From the NCBI RefSeq assembly GCF_030272615.1, contig NC_081412.1, forward strand, positions 140,536,747-140,600,746: a DNA stretch of 64,000 nt. The letters run 5' to 3'. The stretch is from Cryptomeria japonica (Eukaryota; Streptophyta; Pinopsida; Cupressales; Cupressaceae). The notes beneath the pieces were generated by a model, which did not search any database, was not told the DNA's origin, and saw nothing but the letters and a program-made list of their open reading frames with translations. The translations under genes were made by a program, and so were the position numbers. Shown here in pieces: positions 1 to 12,400 of this stretch; position 1 is the first letter of the stretch; each line of letters starts with the position of its first letter.

Positions 1-1895
1 ATGAGAGCTTGTTTCTATATGTCTATGATTACACAAAATAGTGGCTAAATATCATCAAAGTATACACAAATCTCTATTCGTATCAGTCTCCCAAGACACA
101 TATGAAGGTCAAAACTTATTAAATGTTGAAAGGAGCAAGAAGAATTCACAAACATGTACAAACATGATTGACATAGCATATAGTTTGGAAATATGTATTC
201 AAAAAAGAAGGTGAGATATTACACACAAAAAGATAAGCTTTAGTAATGTAGAGGGAAGTAAAAAATTATAGTTACAAAACATGAATTATATAAGATAAAA
301 GAGGTAGAACCTTGAAAATATATTACAAAATTTCCGTTATACATCATGCATAACTCAAATGTGCACATGAAGCTAAAACCCTAACTCAAGTAGGGTTAGT
401 AGACATGGATGATCAAGAGGCAAATTTTATCTCTACCATGTAACAAATGTCCTCTAGAGGGAAAGATAAACTCTAATAAATATTATTGTAGTTGATGAGG
501 ATGGCCCCATGAAATTAGGGTGGCTCTGAGGTAGATGTGGCATATAATTGTCTTCTCTCAGGGCAAAAAGTCATCTTCAGCCAAAAAGAAGCGTGGGAGC
601 TCCTAAAATTTATGTGCAGGGTTGGAGATAAATAATTGTGTCACTTCTAGTTGAATATTTGACTGGGTAGCCACTGGAGATAGTTGAGACATAAATTTTC
701 TAATCATTGCCTAATTTTCCTTCATAGACATTGTAGTTGAATGGTGTTCATGAGTTTTAACTTCGATCGTTAATGCAAAGTCTTGTGTAAAGATGAATGA
801 CCAATATTGCTTGGAGAACCTTGCATAATTGACCTTTAAAATATAAATTTTGATATTGGATATTCATGCATGATCAGGTGGAGGTGATAAAAAGATTTAA
901 TTTTGAAAATCAAAACAAGCCCACTTGATATTGGTCCCACCTAGACACATCACATAATATCACTACACTGCAGGTGTGAATAGGATCTAATAAATTTGGC
1001 AGCACAAGGGTGCACTCCAATAAGAATGAAAAAATGTGTTCTGACATTCTTACTTGGTAGAAGTCCCATCCTCAATCCAATAGTTTACGTTGCCCTGAGG
1101 CTCTAACAATCTTGACACAAAATTGGGCCATCAGAGAACATTAGCCATTGATCCTACTTAATGAAGGATAAGGAAACATTACTAGGTAGACAACAAACAA
1201 TCAAACAAGTCAACCTCCTTGTGAGCTTATGACCACAAATTATCAGCGACACTATCTTCCATGGGGGCATGAGGAAATGTAATCAACTAGCCCAAATAAT
1301 GCCTCACACACCTCTCACTGCTAGATGCTAGGGAGATTATCCCTCACAAGGGCATGGAATGGAAAACATTGGGGGATCAGTCAAGTGTTAGTCACAGGGG
1401 GCCATGGATATGTAAAAATAAAGGCTTCCCTATGTGCTCGTATGGGCCAAAGGGAAAAAGGCCAAGACCTTACGGAAATGTAGGGGCACTTAGGCTTAAA
1501 CAAAATGATGTAGTTAGTTAAAAGGTGGAGTAGGGTCAGTGGGCAAATAGTGTAAAGGGCCTTCAAGCCATCACCTAAGTGGTTGGCGATCGGCCACATC
1601 AAGTCAATGAAAAAATAGAACACAGACCTATCTAAGGAAAACCAAGTGTATTTTTGGTAAAGAAAAACACAACATCATAAAAAAAAAAGTGTTTTTATTA
1701 AAGAAAAAGGACATGTATTTTCAATTAAAGCAAAAAGACATGACAATAAAACATGGCTCCAAATAGAAAGCTAAGGGTTTAGGGTTTTAGGCTTTCAAAA
1801 ACTCAAACTTAGCCTTTTGAGAGGGGTAAACCTATTTAGATCTTCTTAGATCATTAATCAATGATAGATGTACATTTGGGCATGAAATGTCAATA
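1..1895. repeat. Dispersed repeat, copy 1 (R1a)
   Basis: This stretch is clearly similar, in the same orientation, to about 54300-56258. Shared landmarks are the block around ACACATATGAAGGTCAAAAC near 107 and 54375, and the end block around GAAATGTCAA near 1885 and 56245. A short minus-strand reading frame at 1381-1623 has a counterpart at 55741-55932 (shared GDGLKALYTI), but both are short and begin without context, so I do not call a gene. The repeat may be part of an older LTR or other transposon; no PBS, PPT or coding domain was found. Confidence 0.7.
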
Positions 1896-2735
1896 TTTTG
1901 GTGACTTCTATGTGATGTTTCCCTAATAAACATGAGACTATATGCCTGATTAAGTCCATTGGGATTTATTTAAAAACTTGCATGTGTGATCCTCCTAGCT
2001 CTCCTCCATCAAAATTTCTAAAATTACAACAAAATTACCATAATTGCAATTCTCTAGAGGGAAGAGCCTATGCACGAGTACTTCTTGGAAAGAAAAGAGC
2101 ATCTACTCTAATATTTATAATATTTACAATAAGATGTAACTGATGCATTTTCCTCTATCAAAGATGAATCTTTTGAAGGAGTTGATCTCCCTCACACAAT
2201 AGTTGCATTTACCACCTAGCTCCAACAATTGAAGTCTCTTGTATGTATGCATCAAATTATACATACAACTCATATGGTGAAAGAACACTTCACCATTCAC
2301 CTTGCCATCATAAGATATGCATAGAATGCAAGCACTTGAGACATCCAAGTATAATCAAGCACACATATAGTAGAAAGGGGAAAGTATTTTAGGCATAGGT
2401 TAGCATCAAAATAACTAACCCTTGCTGATGAGAAGAAATTTTATTCATACAAGGGGGCATAAATGTTTCCACAATAGCTAACCTCTTCCATGCATGAGTT
2501 GAAACCAAAATAAATGGCCTCAAATTAACATGTTGAGGAAAAGTATACCATACCTCTTTCTTGACTTACTCAAGGAGACTCCTCCTGCACATCATATAGA
2601 AAAATTTGAAGCTAAGGTATACTATCAGGCTAAGGTATACTGCACATCATACCTCTTTTTTGTCATGCATGTTGTTGCTCAACATCACCATCCATGATTT
2701 GTTCATCCCAAGTGAAATATTCAATAACATGTACA
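1896..2735. other. Unassigned AT-rich sequence left of N1
   Basis: This continues past the end of the homology with the 54-56 kb repeat copy. It contains only a short minus-strand frame (2124-2348) without a recognised domain. The last five bases (gtaca, 2731-2735) form the left target-site duplication of element N1. Confidence 0.4.
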
Positions 2736-3842
2736 TGTTGGAATCAAGGGAACACTAAGAGGGGGGTGAATCAATGTTCAACAAATTTAACTTTAATAAC
2801 CTGATCTTTCAACCACTTTATGCAAATGAAGAAAAGTAAGTGCAAAAACACAAAGCCAAGATCAACAACACCATAACACCAATATTTTTACGTAGAAACC
2901 TAGTTAAGGGAAAAACCACGGAGGGATTAAAACTCAAAATATTATTATACTCTGTTAGAAGTATAGAAATATTACATAAGGGGAATGCACATGCATTCAG
3001 GTACACTGCCTAGAGCTCACTGCTCAATGTTTACAATAAGGGCTACAACCCGAAAGGCTCGTTGGCTTACAAAATAATTATAAGAGATACAAGAGAGTTT
3101 GAACCATTTAATAAAATCAACAAATACCTGAGTATATTTCCAGTTAAGCACAAAACACATGATCACACTTTTCTCTTCTACACTCCTCTATTCTGATATT
3201 CTGCAACATACCGGAGCACAAATCTTCACCTTCCACACGTGAAACTGCACACAATCGATCATACATGCACCACACACAACCATCAATCTATAAAATGATC
3301 AATCAATCGGTCTAATATATCTACATCACCAATTTGGATCAATTCCATGTCAACCCATAAACCGCATAACATGCAAATGAAAAGTGTTACCTAAGTCGGC
3401 TCAATTCGATCAAAATTAATTAAAAAAAACAAAACAAGATGTCTGCACACTTCCTATATGTCATCTCAAACAACCTTGAACACAAACTCAATCACCAAAA
3501 TCATCCCAATGATCCACACAATGAATCTTTACACGTTACTGCACCAAAACACCGTTCTACTAAAAAACCATCTACTGAATCTTCCAACTTACTCAATTCA
3601 CAACACTAGTGACCATAAGCCTGAAATAAGGCATATTGTATGTCTACAATGCATCTCCGAGATCCACAACACCAAATACTCAACACAACTGATCTGGCAA
3701 CCAAAACACTGTACACTCTACCAGATAACCTGTTCTTCCCACCGGACCTCATTGGACCTTAATCAATTTGTGGATTGGATATCTTACTCAAGTTGCCATC
3801 AATGAAAACATCTGATCTACACTGCAATGTATCTTGCCAACA
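2736..3842 (-). repeat. 3' LTR of N1
   Basis: Matches 15993-17070, with TG...CA ends (TGTTGG/CCAACA). On the sense strand the block GCAGTGAGCTCTAGGCAGTG and the following GAATGCATGTGCATTC closely match the LTR of Copia K1, linking N1 to that lineage. Near its plus-strand left end lies the C-loop hairpin (GAACACTAA 2750-2758, TCAATGTTC 2771-2779; fully paired on the sense RNA when G-U is allowed). Confidence 0.9.
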
Positions 3843-3869
3843 ATCTCCCCCTTTGGCATTGATGACAAC
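3843..3869 (-). promoter_or_regulatory. Polypurine tract and flank of N1
   Basis: Sense strand reads CCAAAGGGGGAGAT directly before the LTR start TGTTGG. The flank (sense GTTGTCATCAATG, 3857-3869) is complementary to 3792-3804 inside the LTR (sense CATTGATGGCAAC), with one G-U pair. Confidence 0.85.
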
Positions 3870-4149
3870 ACTTAGTGAAAAATGACTATGTCAGACCAAA
3901 ACCAAAATACAATACACTTCAACCAAAGATCTAATCACCAGATCCCAAAGAATCAAAGAATCACAGAGCTCCTCCTAAGATCACCATTTTTCACTCATCT
4001 ATTCTCCCCCTTTGACATCAATGGAAAAGCTATAGTTCCAAAAATAATTTTTTTATTTACATATGCACACATAGTCCTTATACACTCACAAAAATTTGAA
4101 GATCAGTATAAGAAGTCTTCAATGAGTCCAAGTGGTGGTCCCAGCCTTT

Positions 4150-7100
4150 CTATAGATTCTCCAATACAGTTATGAACCTACTTAGAAAATAAGCTTGTGC
4201 CTCTATTGTCTTTACATCTTCTGGATCACAGCTGGCTAGAGCATCTTGAGTATCTTTGAGAGCACTCTTCATAATTTCTAGCTTAGGAATAATGAGACTC
4301 CTAACTTCACTAACTCCCCCAATTATTTTCTCCCAGTCATGGTTCAAGATTCTGATTTTCTCAAGTAAAGATATAACCTGATTCTCATGACTACTCAATG
4401 ATATTGTTAGGGAATCAAATAAATGAGATATGCGTTCAAGCTCATTCTCATGCACCTTAGACTTCTTCTCAATATCTATAGTGAACTTGTTCAATAATAG
4501 ACATGATTTGTACAAGTTCTCACCTTCGGACAATGCACCTTGCATGCTCTTCACACATTCTCCTAATGTGGCTCTATCTTTGGCAATCATTGTTTTCAAA
4601 TTTTGAAGCCTCTTTGCATTAAATTTATTTTGGAATTTTTCTTCAGTTGACCTTTCAAAAGACCCAAAATGTTTATCTACAAAATTAATCAAACTCTTTA
4701 ATTTCCTAGATGGAGTATTTGAAGTGTCCTTTTAAAATGAGGGCATCAAATTTTCAAAAACATCGGTTGCCAGGGCCAACAACATACTATCCTCAGTATG
4801 AGACTTCAAAAGATCTTCACTGGCTTTGGCTTGTGCAAACAATGCAAGTTGAAGCTTTTGAATTGGGGAAAAATAAGTGAGGTTAATTGGACCTTGAATT
4901 GTTTATGTATCATCAATGACTTTCTTTCCCTTTACTATCTTTGCAGTGTCTTTTGCCTCAGTCTTGACTTCGACTTTGACCTCCACTTTTTCTTTTTCTA
5001 CATTCTTCTTAGGAACTAGAGGGTCAATTGTAATAGCCAGAGGATTCTCAACCTTTTCCTTTCCTTCCTCTTCTTTCCCTATATCATCCTCTCCAACTTT
5101 TTCTTGCATACTAACCTCCACATGCTCATTAATTTGGACTTCTAGAACAGAAGTATTATCCACTGTCTACTCAACTTCTAGATCGACCTTTGATGTCATG
5201 TCCTATTCTTCTAGATGAGGTTCTTCTTGCCCTTTATTCTCATTTACCTCATATTGAGTATCTAACAAAACTTTTGTCAAAATCTTTTCAGGCTCCTTGG
5301 GAACTTCATCTATCTTTCCTAACATGAATTTGTTTACCCCATGTTTACTCCTGAATTTTTTCTTTGCTGGTTTAAGAAATCTATCTATCTCCTCTATACT
5401 AATAACTGAACATAAGTTGACGAACACATATTCCTTCAGTCTCTCATCTTCCTTATTTGTCATCTACCTTCTAACATCCAAAATGTCATACAAGCTCTTG
5501 GGTATGACTGTCATTTGTTTGATCAATGCTTTACTATACACATTTAGATATTCTACAATAGCCTCTTCTAGTGTTCTCTTACTCATCAAAATTATCATAC
5601 CACTCAGATAGTGGCTTCAAGTTACCATTCTCAACAAATTCATTAACAATCCATTCTAATGTTACCAGAGTAACATTAATAGATTTTCCTTGTTTTAATG
5701 CTTCATCAAACTCAGATGCCTTAGATTTCTTACCAGATCTTGCTCTATCAAAAGGATTCTCCTTTGTGATCTTAGTGACTTTTGGAGTTTGGGCCTTCAC
5801 TTCCTTCATAGCTTCATCAAATTTAGTCTCTTCTTCATCCACATTCACAAATTTGACTATCTTCCTCCTCTTTTCACTATCAGATGGCTTGATTGAAGAT
5901 TTAGGCTTGCTTGCTAGCTTTTTAGGACTATAGGAGGGGGTTGTGCTTCTGGCTTTCCTTGGCTTAGGCTTAGGCATTTTCGGTTTTTTTTTCTTCTTCA
6001 CAGACTACTCCTCAAATAGTATTTTCTTCTCTATCTTTTCAGATAGCTTCCTTTATTATCCCCATACTTTCAGCAAGAGCCTCTTCCTCTTTTCTTACCT
6101 TCTTCTAAATCATCAGTTTCTTGAACTGCTGATGAAGTTTTAAAATTTTCTCCTTGTATGTTCCAAACCTTTCCTCATTGGGGTCCACCGGTTTACTCAA
6201 CATATGTTATGTATATAGTTCCAAAATTTGTTCTTTGACCTTATAGCCCATAGGCATGATCCATATGGTCCATGACTATACATCGTCCATCAAACATTGA
6301 TCAATATCTACCATGATTCAAATGGTGTCTTGATATTTCTCTACAATAAACTTAGAGATCCTTTCCCTATCATGCGTTTCCTTCTGGATGTTCTTGAAAT
6401 ATCCCCATAGATTCTTATTCCAGACCTTGGAGTCATTGGAATTGTACAAGTGTTCTCGAATTTGAACTCCTACAAGTCTATCAAATGCCCATTGCAATGG
6501 ACCAACACCCGAAACCTCTTGCACAAATTAGAAAAATAGACATAGAAGCAATGTGCCAAACTTGAAAGGATGTTTCTTTTTTTCTTTGATATTCTTAATA
6601 TTCTTGATAAGCTCACTCCAGAGAAATACACAGATCATATTTCTTATTCTCTCTCATCATCTCATATGCGACATAAATAACAATACTGGAAACAAAATTT
6701 TCTTTGCTAGAATAGTAGATTTTATACCCAATGACCATTGATCCAAACCCGATATCATGTTCCAAGATGTCATTGATTTTCATCACCCGTTTATCAAATT
6801 TTGATCCTGTTGCATTGGTCACAATGTCATTCTTCACAACTTTTAGGGATGGCAGTTCTCTGGTTCCACATAATCCTATTACAGTTTGAATGACTATCTT
6901 GGTGATTTTGTGAGGCTTATCCAGCCATATAAATTTGTCATGAACTTGACCTAAGATGAATCGGATCCATTCATGTGTATAACATCAAAAATCTAATGAA
7001 CTTCACAAAACCCTTGTTCTCCAATTCTTAAAATTATAGTTTCAATACCGAACTCTTGTCTGCTAGTTAGTTGTTATACAGATTCAAATTTTTTGAGCTA

Positions 7101-7318
7101 CCCAATTCCTGAATGGGACAGTGTGTATATACCCTAACATCTTCAATATGGAGTACTCCATAGGGCACTCATAAAAATGCACTCTTAGGATCATCTTCCA
7201 TCAAAATGAATGGATGATTCTTGAAGCTCGGATGCACATGCACAGTGATTTCAACAACCAAAGGAGTTATAGTACTGGACCCAGCTATCTTATTGAATTC
7301 AAATTTCAAACTTCAACT
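4150..7318 (-). pseudogene. ORF2 of N1, unknown function, decayed
   Basis: Read from about 7318 leftwards across several stops and frame changes. Pieces align by eye with ORF2 of N2, N3 and N4. The N-terminal part contains WLDKPHKITKIVIQTVIGL (near 6900), matching WLDTIHKITKEVIKAVIGL in N4. It is followed by 6613-6837 (MVIGYKIYYSSKENFVSS, like MVIGYRVFYSSRLNSVPS in N3). Next come a proline/lysine-rich basic stretch (about 5880-6001), an acidic K/E/V-rich linker (4903-5163) and a helical C-terminal domain (4150-4692). No reverse transcriptase, integrase, protease or envelope motif was found. Function unknown; the family assignment rests on shared motifs, order and position between ORF1 and the PPT. 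Confidence 0.65.
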
Positions 7319-7679
7319 GAAAAGGGGTTTCACTGTTAAATACGTTTCAATCAGACACAAGATCACACACCAAATCTGGATATCACTTTGGATTCTCTAC
7401 AAATTCTCCTTTACTATGCTCTTTTGCTCTTCTGGTTAGAATGCAAAGTGAGAAATGAATGGTTAATTCACCTTTTATCCTTTGCACACCTAACTTTTTA
7501 CTGCAATAAATGCACTTGACCCTAATACTTCTGGATACTCTTCATTTCACAAAGATCTTTTTGCAGACCTTCAGATTCTTCTATAAATTCATCACAAATA
7601 TCTGGGATCATCATATATACCTCCGTAACCTACCAAAATCAGGCATAGATCTTAGATAGGGGGTTTGAAATATTTTCAT

Positions 7680-8131
7680 GAAAGCTTCCCCCAAGGTTGG
7701 ATGTGTTGTTAGATGAGGTTCCAACACCATAATCAGGTGCGGACCCATTTCCTAAATTATCATCACTCTTTTTGACCCAAGTCTTCTTCATCTAATCTTT
7801 GATATCCTCAACTTTTTCTTTTCCCTTCTCATCTTTCTTTACATCCTTGTTCTTGTCTTCAAGATCTCTCCTATTCGTATTTTTACTTTTGCAATATTTA
7901 GGAATGTGACCAGATTTGTTGCCAGCATAACAAAAAATATTTCTTTGCTTAGGTTTGAAGTTACTCTACATTGATTAGCAACATGTCGAAACATACTACA
8001 TATATAATATCTGACATTCCTCCTAGTTTGCAAGTTATTTATCATAATTCTACATACATTCTCCTTATGACCATACTTATTGCATTTGAAACATTGACCA
8101 GTAAAAGATGGACCATTTTTGTGTTGGATAT
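7680..8131 (-). pseudogene. ORF1 of N1, C-terminal part (zinc knuckles 2-4)
   Basis: Continues ORF1 after the K1 insertion. It shows CFKCNKYGHKENVC, a damaged knuckle (CSMFRHVANQC) and CYAGNKSGHIPKYC in altered frames. A charged tail follows with VEDIKD, a stop, then MKKTWVKKS. The VE..M.K.W.KK tail also ends ORF1 of N2 (VEMNKTWKKKS) and fragment N5. CCHC knuckles of this spacing are RNA-binding parts of Gag nucleocapsid, so a Gag-like role is likely. Confidence 0.65.
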
Positions 8132-9391
8132 TGTTGGTCATTGTTGTTGATAGGATGTGTTGTTTTCATTGATGCCAACATATTCCTGTATATTGCTTTG
8201 GTGATTGTAGATTGGGAAGATCTTATGATCTAGTTTGTTGTTTTGTTTTGCTGATCACTATTTTGTAGAGCTCGGTATATCCTCCGGTATATTCCGGTGT
8301 GATTAGAGCTTGTGCTAAGTTTTTGGGATATTTCTTGGGATGGTCTTGTGTATCTTCATTTCTGATGGATCATGTTTTGGTGCTCTGCAATTTATCTTTC
8401 TTCGTGACAGTTGCCAATTGGTTGTGTTCTTAAGCTTTCAGATGTTGATCGATGAAGATTTGATAAGTGGTGTTGGTGCAATTGTTCCTAATATTTCTAA
8501 TGTGTTTTCTAGTGTTTCCTAGTTGTGTCCTATTTTTTTTATGATCCACATTGATCGTTGTGCAAGATTTTGATGGTTTTTATGAACCGGTGATGATTTT
8601 TGTGTTATGTAGTTTTCCTGGTGGTGTAGCATGTTGCGGTTGATCTTGGCATGATTTTCGGCGGTGTTGTGTATTTGAGAATTTGTTTTAGGACCATGTT
8701 ATGCTATGTAAACCATTATATTGGTCCCGTGGTCGATCTTTGTATTGTGTGATGTAATTTTGTAGTTGAGGGTTGAGGGTTTAGCCGACCTTGTTATCAA
8801 GGTTGATGATTTATATATATTGGTGATATATTCATATAATTTAGGTGTCGATGTTAATTTTGCATTATCAGAAAGAGGTTTATGTGTGAACAATTGATTC
8901 ATCCTTCGGTATTGAGTTTGAGGATAGATAGATATTGCCGAGCAGACATTTTTGCTTAACCAGGACTGTAATCAGGTATTTGGAGATGATATTCTTTTAG
9001 TTCATTTCTTCCAGATTGTAGTCTGAATCTTATTGTAAGTCAGTGAGACTTCCTTGAGGGTTGTAGCCTTCTGGGCCATTATCATTTGAGCACTGAGCTC
9101 TAGGCAGTGTTCCCGAATGCATGTGCATTCCCCATTGTAATATTTTAACATACTACTACAGAGTATCATCTTACTGTGGGTAGGTTCCCACCATGGTTTT
9201 TCCCTTAACCGGGTTTTCCACATCAAAATCTTGGTTTTGTGTGTTGTGCTTTCAATTTTCTTAGCTATCTTATTACGGCAGTTTATCAGATCTATGTTTT
9301 GTGTTTAAGTTTGGTATTCCAGTGAAGACTGATTCACCCCCCCCCCCCCCCCCCCCCCCCTCTCAGTCTTCTTTCATGTCTATTGCTAACA
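8132..9391 (+). repeat. 5' LTR of K1
   Basis: Begins TGTTGG and ends CTAACA before the PBS. It contains a TATA-like run (TTATATATAT, 8811-8820) preceded by a hairpin ACCTTG-TTAT-CAAGGT (8788-8803). Downstream is a chain of hairpins: CAGA/TCTG (9012-9025), AAGTC/GACTT (9037-9051), GAATGC-ATGT-GCATTC (about 9116-9131) and GTGGG/CCCAC (9176-9191). The last is a C-loop hairpin GAAGACTGA (9324-9332) / TCAGTCTTC (9363-9371), whose loop holds a run of 24 C (9337-9360). Confidence 0.9.
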
Positions 9392-9393
9392 AT

Positions 9394-9405
9394 TGATATC
9401 AGTGC
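9394..9405 (+). promoter_or_regulatory. Primer-binding site of K1
   Basis: TGATATCAGTGC, three bases after the LTR; two changes from the initiator tRNA-Met PBS TGGTATCAGAGC seen in K2. Confidence 0.8.
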
Positions 9406-9447
9406 TAGATCCTTCGGTAGAAGCTTAATCACTTGAGGAGATTTGGG

Positions 9448-12400
9448 ATGGAAGCTCAGGGTGTTATCTTTAAGAAGGATAGTCTGAGATTTAATGGAAG
9501 TAACTATGCTATATGGAAGAACCAGATGGAAGTGCACTTGAAATATCTTCGTGAAGATTATTGGAAGATTATAAAGAATGCCTACACTGTTACTCTGAAT
9601 GGATCATCTACTCCTGTTGAGATCAAGGAAGTTGAAGATAATATTAGAGAAAAGAAAGCATTACTTAGTGCCCTATCTGATTCTGAGATGACAAATGTAA
9701 TCGAACTACAAATCACACATGAGATTTGGGTGAAGATTGAGTTTCTGTATGAAGGTGATAAACAGGTGAAGGCTACTAAGTTGCAGAGTTTGAAAGGAAA
9801 GTATGAGACATTGAAGATGTGAGATGATGAGAATATACACTCTTTCATGGTTAAGGTGAATGACCTTGTCCTAGGAATCAGATGTGTTGGAGGAACCAAT
9901 CAGGAAGATGAAATTGTTTCTAAGGTGCTAAGATCTTTGCCTCCTTCCTATAAACATAAGGTTGCTACTATTGATGAGATCTGAAGTGTGACTACATTGA
10001 AAAGAGATATGCTAGTTGGAAAGCTTTATGCATTTGAGCTAAGTGAGTTTGGAGAATCACATGGAAAATCTGAAAAAACATTTAGAGCATTCCATATCCA
10101 GTAAGCAAAAATATGATCTTGATGAATGCAACATATCTAGATATGAAAGAGAGAGAAGAGAGATGGAAGAGCAAGAAAGGGAGATGGATGAACTTGAAAC
10201 ATTGATTGTCTAGAGATTGCCTAAAGGTTCCGGTATGTATGATGGAAAGTTGCCTTTGAAATGTTTCTCTTGTAATAAGATAGGACATTTTGCTTCTAGA
10301 TGAACAGAGAGAATGGCTAAGTATGATAGGCATGATAAGTTTGATAAGAATGATAGGAATGATAGATATGAAAAGCATGAGAAGTATGATAAGCCTTACA
10401 AGCCTAACTGGAAGTATAGAAATCAAAAGAACTATTACTATATTGTTGATGAAGGTATTTCAGATGAAGAATCAGAAGGAGATAAAGCTGTATTTCTTGC
10501 CATTAAGGAAGATGGACTTGTACTTGTTGATTCCACTAGCTGTACTATTAAGGAGAAAGCTTTAGCTGCTAAATTTGAAGAGAAAGATGAATATGTAATT
10601 GACAGTTGTTCACATCATATGACCAGTGATAAAAGCAAATTTGTGAGTATGGAAATATATGATGGTGAAATAGTTAGATTTGGAGATGACAAAGCCTGTG
10701 TGATCTGTGGGAGAGGTTCTATTTATTTTGATGGTAAGCATAACACTGACTATGTCTTGTATTTTGAAGGTTTGAAGCATAATATTTTGAGTGTTGGATA
10801 GATGGTTGATAAAGGTTATGATCTAAAATTCAAGGATGAAAAATGAAAAATCTTAAATGCCTCCAGTATAGAGATTGCATTTGGAAAAAAGACTGAAGGT
10901 AATATTTTTCATTTGAATGCTGGTGAGAAAAGTTGTTTGATTACTCAGATTGATGAGATTTGGTTGTGGCATAGGAGAATGTGTCATGTAAATTTTGATT
11001 CAATGATTAAGATTAGTTCTACACATGTTATTAGAGATCTACCTAAGATTGTCAATCCTGCTAATCTGGTATGTAAGGAATGTTAGTTGGGTAAGAAAAT
11101 AAGGATTTCTTTCAAAATAAAATAGTATACATCAAAAGGACTACTAGATCTTGTGCATACTGACCTATATGGACCTACAAATGTTAGAAGTGTGCAAGGT
11201 GATAGATATTTTATGCTACTAATTGATAATTATTCTAGGATGACGTGGGTTGTCTTCTTGAAGGATAAATTATAAGCATTGGACAAGTTCAAGATATTCA
11301 AAGAAAAGGTTGAGACTGAGTTTGGATTAAAGGTGAAGTGTCTAAGATCTGATAGAGGTGGAGAATTTTGTTCCAATGAGTTCAATTCATTTTGTGAGAA
11401 GCATGGGAATAGAAGACAATTATTTGCTCCTAAAACCCCTCAATAGAATGGAGTTGTTGAGAGGAAGAACAAAATTGTCTTGGATGCTTCAAGGACTATG
11501 CTCATTCAATAAAATATTCTGAATATCTACTGGAAATAAGCCATTACCACTCCTATTTACACATTAAACAGAGTTCACATCAAAGGTGATACCGGTATGA
11601 CCCCTTATGAGCTATGGTTTGGTCATGTTCCTACAGTGAGATATTTCAGAGTATTTGGTAGCAAATTTTATATCAAGAGAGATGAGGATATAGGAAAGTC
11701 TAATGCAAGAAGTGATGAAGGATTTTTCTTGGGATAATCTACAAAGAGAAAAGTCTACTGGTGCTACAACAACAGACTAGGGAAGATAGTGGAGAGTGCA
11801 AATGTGAAGGTGGATGAGAACCTTCGAAAAGAGATCAAATCATGTGGTTCTGATGATGATAAGAATTTTGTTTTAATGCCTATTTAACTTGAAGAGCTTA
11901 AGCAGAATGATCTGGTAGAGATAGTTAACCTGGTTGTTACTGCTGTTGGTAAAGGAGTGTAGGAACCTGATAATCAGAACAATCAGAAGACTCTAAGGTA
12001 TGTAAGACTGAATCATTCTAAAAATCAGATAATTGGTGATAAGAATAAAGGGGTAATGACTAGAAGAAGGTGAGTTGTTGAAGAAGTATGTTTGATTTCT
12101 AAAGTTGAACCTAAAGATGTTATTGAAGCTTACAAAGATGAAAATTGGATGAGAGCTACGGAAGAATAACTAGATCAAATTGAGAAGAATAATACTTGGG
12201 AACTTGTGCCTAGACCTAAGGATACAAATATTATTGGTACATTCAAGAATAAATTGAATGAAAACGGTGAATTTGTAAGAAATAAAGCTAGATTGGTTTG
12301 CAAAGGGTATTCTCAGAAAGAAGGAATTGATTATGAGGAGACTTTTGCTTTGGTTACCAGACTTGAAGCTATTATACTGTTGCTTGATTATGCTTCTTAT

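Noticed and set aside
3458-4175. Plus-strand frames of about 100 codons
   Set aside because: They lie antisense within the N1 LTR, PPT and ORF2 end; a similar frame in the partner LTR (16642-17019) shows it is a repeat shadow.
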